Shown one piece after another: positions 61,942 to 64,000 of a DNA stretch of 64,000 bases; position 1 is the first letter of the stretch, and each line of letters begins with the position of its first letter. Origin of the DNA: DASRAU01 sp035638075. Its GTDB lineage: Bacteria; Acidobacteriota; Polarisedimenticolia; Gp22-AA2. A program made the position numbers and the translations under genes. The stretch spans positions 62,001-126,000 of the forward strand of contig DASRAU010000034.1 of NCBI GenBank assembly GCA_035638075.1, written 5' to 3'. Under the pieces are notes generated by a model. That model was not told the origin of the DNA, searched no databases, and worked only from the letters and a program-made list of their open reading frames with translations.

Positions 61942-62697
61942 TCAGGACTGCATCGCCGCGAGCGACTCGGCGATGGTCGGGGTCAGGCCGCGGGCGACGT
62001 CGCGGCGGCGCACCGCGTGGAAGGCCGTCAGCACCTCGTTCGCCCGCGCCAGCTCCGCCACGCGCGCGGTGAACGCGGCCAGGCGGGACCCGGGGATGGC
62101 GTAGAGGGCCACGTCGGATTTGAGGATGTCGAGGTAGGCGCGCGCGCCGCAGCACCCGAGGCTGAGCGCGGTCCGCTGCGAGTTGGCGGCCTGAGGGACG
62201 ATGGCGCAGGCCGGGCGTCCCATCGCCGGCGGCGTCCCCGCCTCGGTCTGCTGCGACGCCTCCGACAGGATGAGCGCCTGCTCCGGGCGTGCGAAGAGGA
62301 GCACCACCGCGGGGCGCACCGGCACGCGGTCGAGAGGCCCGTAGATCACGAACTTCGGGCGCTGCTTCAGGACCGGGATCTGCGGCAGGTCCTCCGGCCG
62401 GACGTACCCGAGCGAGGCGAACACCTTGAGCGCTTCGCGCCTTTCGGCGTCGTGCGCCGGGCTGGTCTCGAGGTTGTGCGTCCAGGTGCCGATGGCGCAC
62501 AGGTCGTGATCCACCGCCGCCGTCGCGAACAGAGCGCGGCTGCCCTCTTCCCAGAAGCGGCAGCCCGCGGGGACCTGTCCTTTCCACATCGGCACCCCCG
62601 CCGGCACCTCGTCGGCGAAGGCGATCGCGACGGGAGGCTGCCTCAGGTGCAGCGCGGCGGTCAGGGTCGCGGCGTGTGCGGTCCAGTCATTCGACAT
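61942..62697 (-). CDS. DUF169 family protein
   Basis: ATG 62697 follows AAGGAGAACGC. The 251-residue cytoplasmic protein fits DUF169: PPVAIAFADEVP near the start, CRFWEEGSRALFATAAVDHDLCAIG with a Cys pair, and GRPACAIVPQAANSQRTALSLGCCGARAYLD near 170. The conserved cysteines suggest cofactor or metal binding, but the reaction is not known. It lies 31 nt after the LsrF gene in the same operon. Confidence 0.85.
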   Translation of the reverse strand: MSNDWTAHAATLTAALHLRQPPVAIAFADEVPAGVPMWKGQVPAGCRFWEEGSRALFATAAVDHDLCAIGTWTHNLETSPAHDAERREALKVFASLGYVRPEDLPQIPVLKQRPKFVIYGPLDRVPVRPAVVLLFARPEQALILSEASQQTEAGTPPAMGRPACAIVPQAANSQRTALSLGCCGARAYLDILKSDVALYAIPGSRLAAFTARVAELARANEVLTAFHAVRRRDVARGLTPTIAESLAAMQS

Positions 62698-62728
62698 GCG
62701 TTCTCCTTGCGGCGATTCCCGTCGTCCG

Positions 62729-63625
62729 TCAGGACGTTTTGCGGCGGCGCTCGGCGCGCAGCGACTGGTAGAGGTCGAGCGCTTCTTTCGGCTTCATGTT
62801 CTCGTGCACGACCTTGCGCACCGCCTGGAGCATGGCGGCCGGCGCCTCCGACTGGAAGATGTTGCGCCCCATGTCCACACCGCAAGCGCCTTCCTGCACG
62901 GCGCGGTGCGCCATGGTGAGCGCCTCGATCTCCGGGAGCTTCTTGCCGCCGGCCATGACGATCGGCACGGGGCAGGACGCGGTGACCGTCTCGAAACCCT
63001 CCTCCACGTGGTAGGTCTTGACGAAGTGCGCCCCCAGCTCCGCCGCCATGCGGCACGCGAGGCGGAAGTAGCGCGCGTCACGGACCATCTCCTTGCCGAC
63101 CGCGGTGACCGCGAAGACCGGCACGCCGAGGCGGTTCCCGAGATCGACCAGCCGCGTCATGTTGTGGATGGAGCGCGTCTCGAACGGCCCGCCGACGAAG
63201 ATCTGCACCGCCAGGGCCGCGACGTGCAGCCGGCAGATCTCGTCGGCGTCCACGGCGATCTCCTCGTCCGACAGTTCCTTGAGGAGGGACGGCCCGCCGC
63301 TGGCGCGGAGCACGATGCCCTTGCGGAAGGTCGGCGGGATGCTGGTGCGCAGGATGCCGCGCGTCACCATCAGCGCGTCGCAGTAGGGCAGGAGCGGCAC
63401 GATGGAGACGTCGACGCGCTCGAGACCGGTCGTCGGCCCCTGGAAGTAGCCGTGGTCGATCGCCAGCATCACCGTGCGGCCGCTTTCCGGGTCGAAGATG
63501 CGCGACAGCCGGTTCTGCGTCCCCCAGTCGAGCGCGCCGCTGCCCTTCAGGAAGAAGGGGCGGTTCTCGGCCGCGATGTCGAGATGGAATTCCTTGGACT
63601 CCTTGCCGGCGTCGACTTCGGGCAT
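62729..63625 (-). CDS. lsrF: LsrF-like class I aldolase/thiolase
   Basis: The 298-residue protein is closely similar to E. coli LsrF along its length: KGSGALDWGTQNRLSRIF, TVMLAIDHGYFQGPTTGLER, TAVGKEMVRDARYF, and the Schiff-base K203 in FVKTYHVEEGFE, at the same residue number as in E. coli. LsrF converts phospho-AI-2-derived 3-hydroxy-5-phosphonooxypentane-2,4-dione with CoA. No lsrK, lsrR, lsrG or lsr transporter is in the window, and its operon partners are DUF169 and membrane proteins, so the substrate here may differ. Confidence 0.88.
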   Translation of the reverse strand: MPEVDAGKESKEFHLDIAAENRPFFLKGSGALDWGTQNRLSRIFDPESGRTVMLAIDHGYFQGPTTGLERVDVSIVPLLPYCDALMVTRGILRTSIPPTFRKGIVLRASGGPSLLKELSDEEIAVDADEICRLHVAALAVQIFVGGPFETRSIHNMTRLVDLGNRLGVPVFAVTAVGKEMVRDARYFRLACRMAAELGAHFVKTYHVEEGFETVTASCPVPIVMAGGKKLPEIEALTMAHRAVQEGACGVDMGRNIFQSEAPAAMLQAVRKVVHENMKPKEALDLYQSLRAERRRKTS

Positions 63626-63729
63626 GTCGTCATCCTCTCCCAGTGCGGGCTGCACGCCGCTTGTATCAGAAGAACGCGGGCCGGTTCAACCGCGCCCCTC
63701 CGCATTCCCCCGGACGGCTGATTCGGTAA

Positions 63730-63840
63730 TTCCTCGCCGCCTTCCGCCCTTGGCAGGCGCAGGGCGGACGCTACGATGAGTTCATCACCGAAGCGCCGAT
63801 CACCGTCGAGTGCGGCACGCGAACCCTTCGCTTCTCGTAA
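63730..63840 (+). pseudogene. Possible 3' remnant of a coding gene
   Basis: This 36-codon stretch has the biased G/C third positions of real genes here (encoding A-F-R-P-W-Q-A-Q-G-G-R-Y-D-E-F-I) and ends in TAA, but it is preceded by an in-frame TAA and has no start codon. It looks like the tail of a decayed or truncated gene. It could be chance in this GC-rich sequence. Confidence 0.3.
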
Positions 63841-63849
63841 GGAATGCAG

Positions 63850-64000
63850 ATGAAGAACATCGTCCGGAGACTGGAGTCATTGCTGCTCTTCGTGGTCCTC
63901 GGGCTATCCGTTTCGTCCCGTGCGCAGGCGGAGTCGGAGGCCTGGACGACAAACGGCCCGGAGGGGGACTGCTGTGTCTCGGTCGTCGCCGCCCGGGACA
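63850..64000 (+). CDS. Secreted protein, probably BNR/propeller type (3' partial)
   Basis: ATG 63850 has AAGGA at 6-nt spacing; an in-frame ATG at 63844 lies on top of that site and is less likely. The visible 50 residues are a signal peptide (LESLLLFVVLGLSVSS, RAQA cleavage) followed by W-T-T-N-G-P-E-G-D. This resembles the W-x-x-x-G-P-x-G-G opening of BNR-propeller exoproteins of this lineage. The gene runs out of the window. Confidence 0.6.
   Translation, partial: MKNIVRRLESLLLFVVLGLSVSSRAQAESEAWTTNGPEGDCCVSVVAARD

Noticed and set aside
62729..63625. Complete AI-2 (Lsr) quorum-sensing system
   Set aside because: Only LsrF is present. The other operon genes are DUF169 and membrane proteins with no link to AI-2.

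Overview
The window is very GC-rich, dense bacterial chromosome. The best guess is an Acidobacteriota-like lineage (inference from gene content, no marker gene is present). Pointers are an ADOP-type orphan MacB/FtsX permease (47931-50366), a Ser/Thr kinase fused to a PD40/TolB-like propeller (22967-25654), a GloVer-repeat protein (56222-58450), several BNR/VPS10-type propeller proteins (both window ends and 53024-56209), thrombospondin-type-3 metalloproteases and a bacillithiol cluster. No tRNA, rRNA, CRISPR array, transposase or phage gene was seen.

Layout. 1-2.4 kb: a partial BNR protein and a secreted protein of unknown function. 2.45-2.83 kb: a small secreted thioredoxin-like protein whose frame is crossed by a TGA read here as selenocysteine. 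4.0-7.3 kb: a three-gene operon (acyl-CoA dehydrogenase, PhnD-like binding protein, TusA-like/diiron ferritin-like fusion) that I cannot assign to a pathway. 7.4-10.1 kb: overlapping bshC-like (short), bshB1 and bshA genes for bacillithiol, followed by a large PIG-L protein, a 52-residue membrane peptide and an SSS symporter. 16-19 kb: a MASE1-GAF histidine kinase and NarL-type regulator. 19-32.5 kb: two secreted metalloproteases with TSP3 repeats, a kinase-propeller, an ammonium transporter, a Crp/Fnr regulator and an outer-membrane protein with a BON lipoprotein. 32.9-33.4 kb: a second selenoprotein, a peroxiredoxin with Sec at the peroxidatic position. 33.4-38 kb: a MATE exporter, sdpR-sdpI with a near-ideal promoter and operator, and an ABC-2 exporter. 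38-46 kb: three family-2 glycosyltransferases, a beta-barrel, a DedA protein, a TMTC-like glycosyltransferase, and an ECF-sigma locus with a tiny Cys-rich exported peptide. 46-58 kb: a quinone oxidoreductase, an esterase, the ADOP permease, a methyltransferase, an SGNH hydrolase with DUF5989, a VPS10-like propeller and a GloVer protein. 58.6-64 kb: a Tat-exported aldo/keto reductase facing a pair of Cys-rich secreted paralogues, then a four-gene operon led by an orphan LsrF homologue.

The main theme is redox and thiol biology. Two UGA-decoded selenoproteins both carry a stem-loop with an apical CGUG just after the UGA, and they share the window with bacillithiol genes and several Cys-rich exported peptides. 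A second theme is translation initiation. Some genes have strong Shine-Dalgarno sites. At least nine others have no such site but carry a TANNNT box 6-9 nt before the start codon, the arrangement expected of leaderless transcripts.
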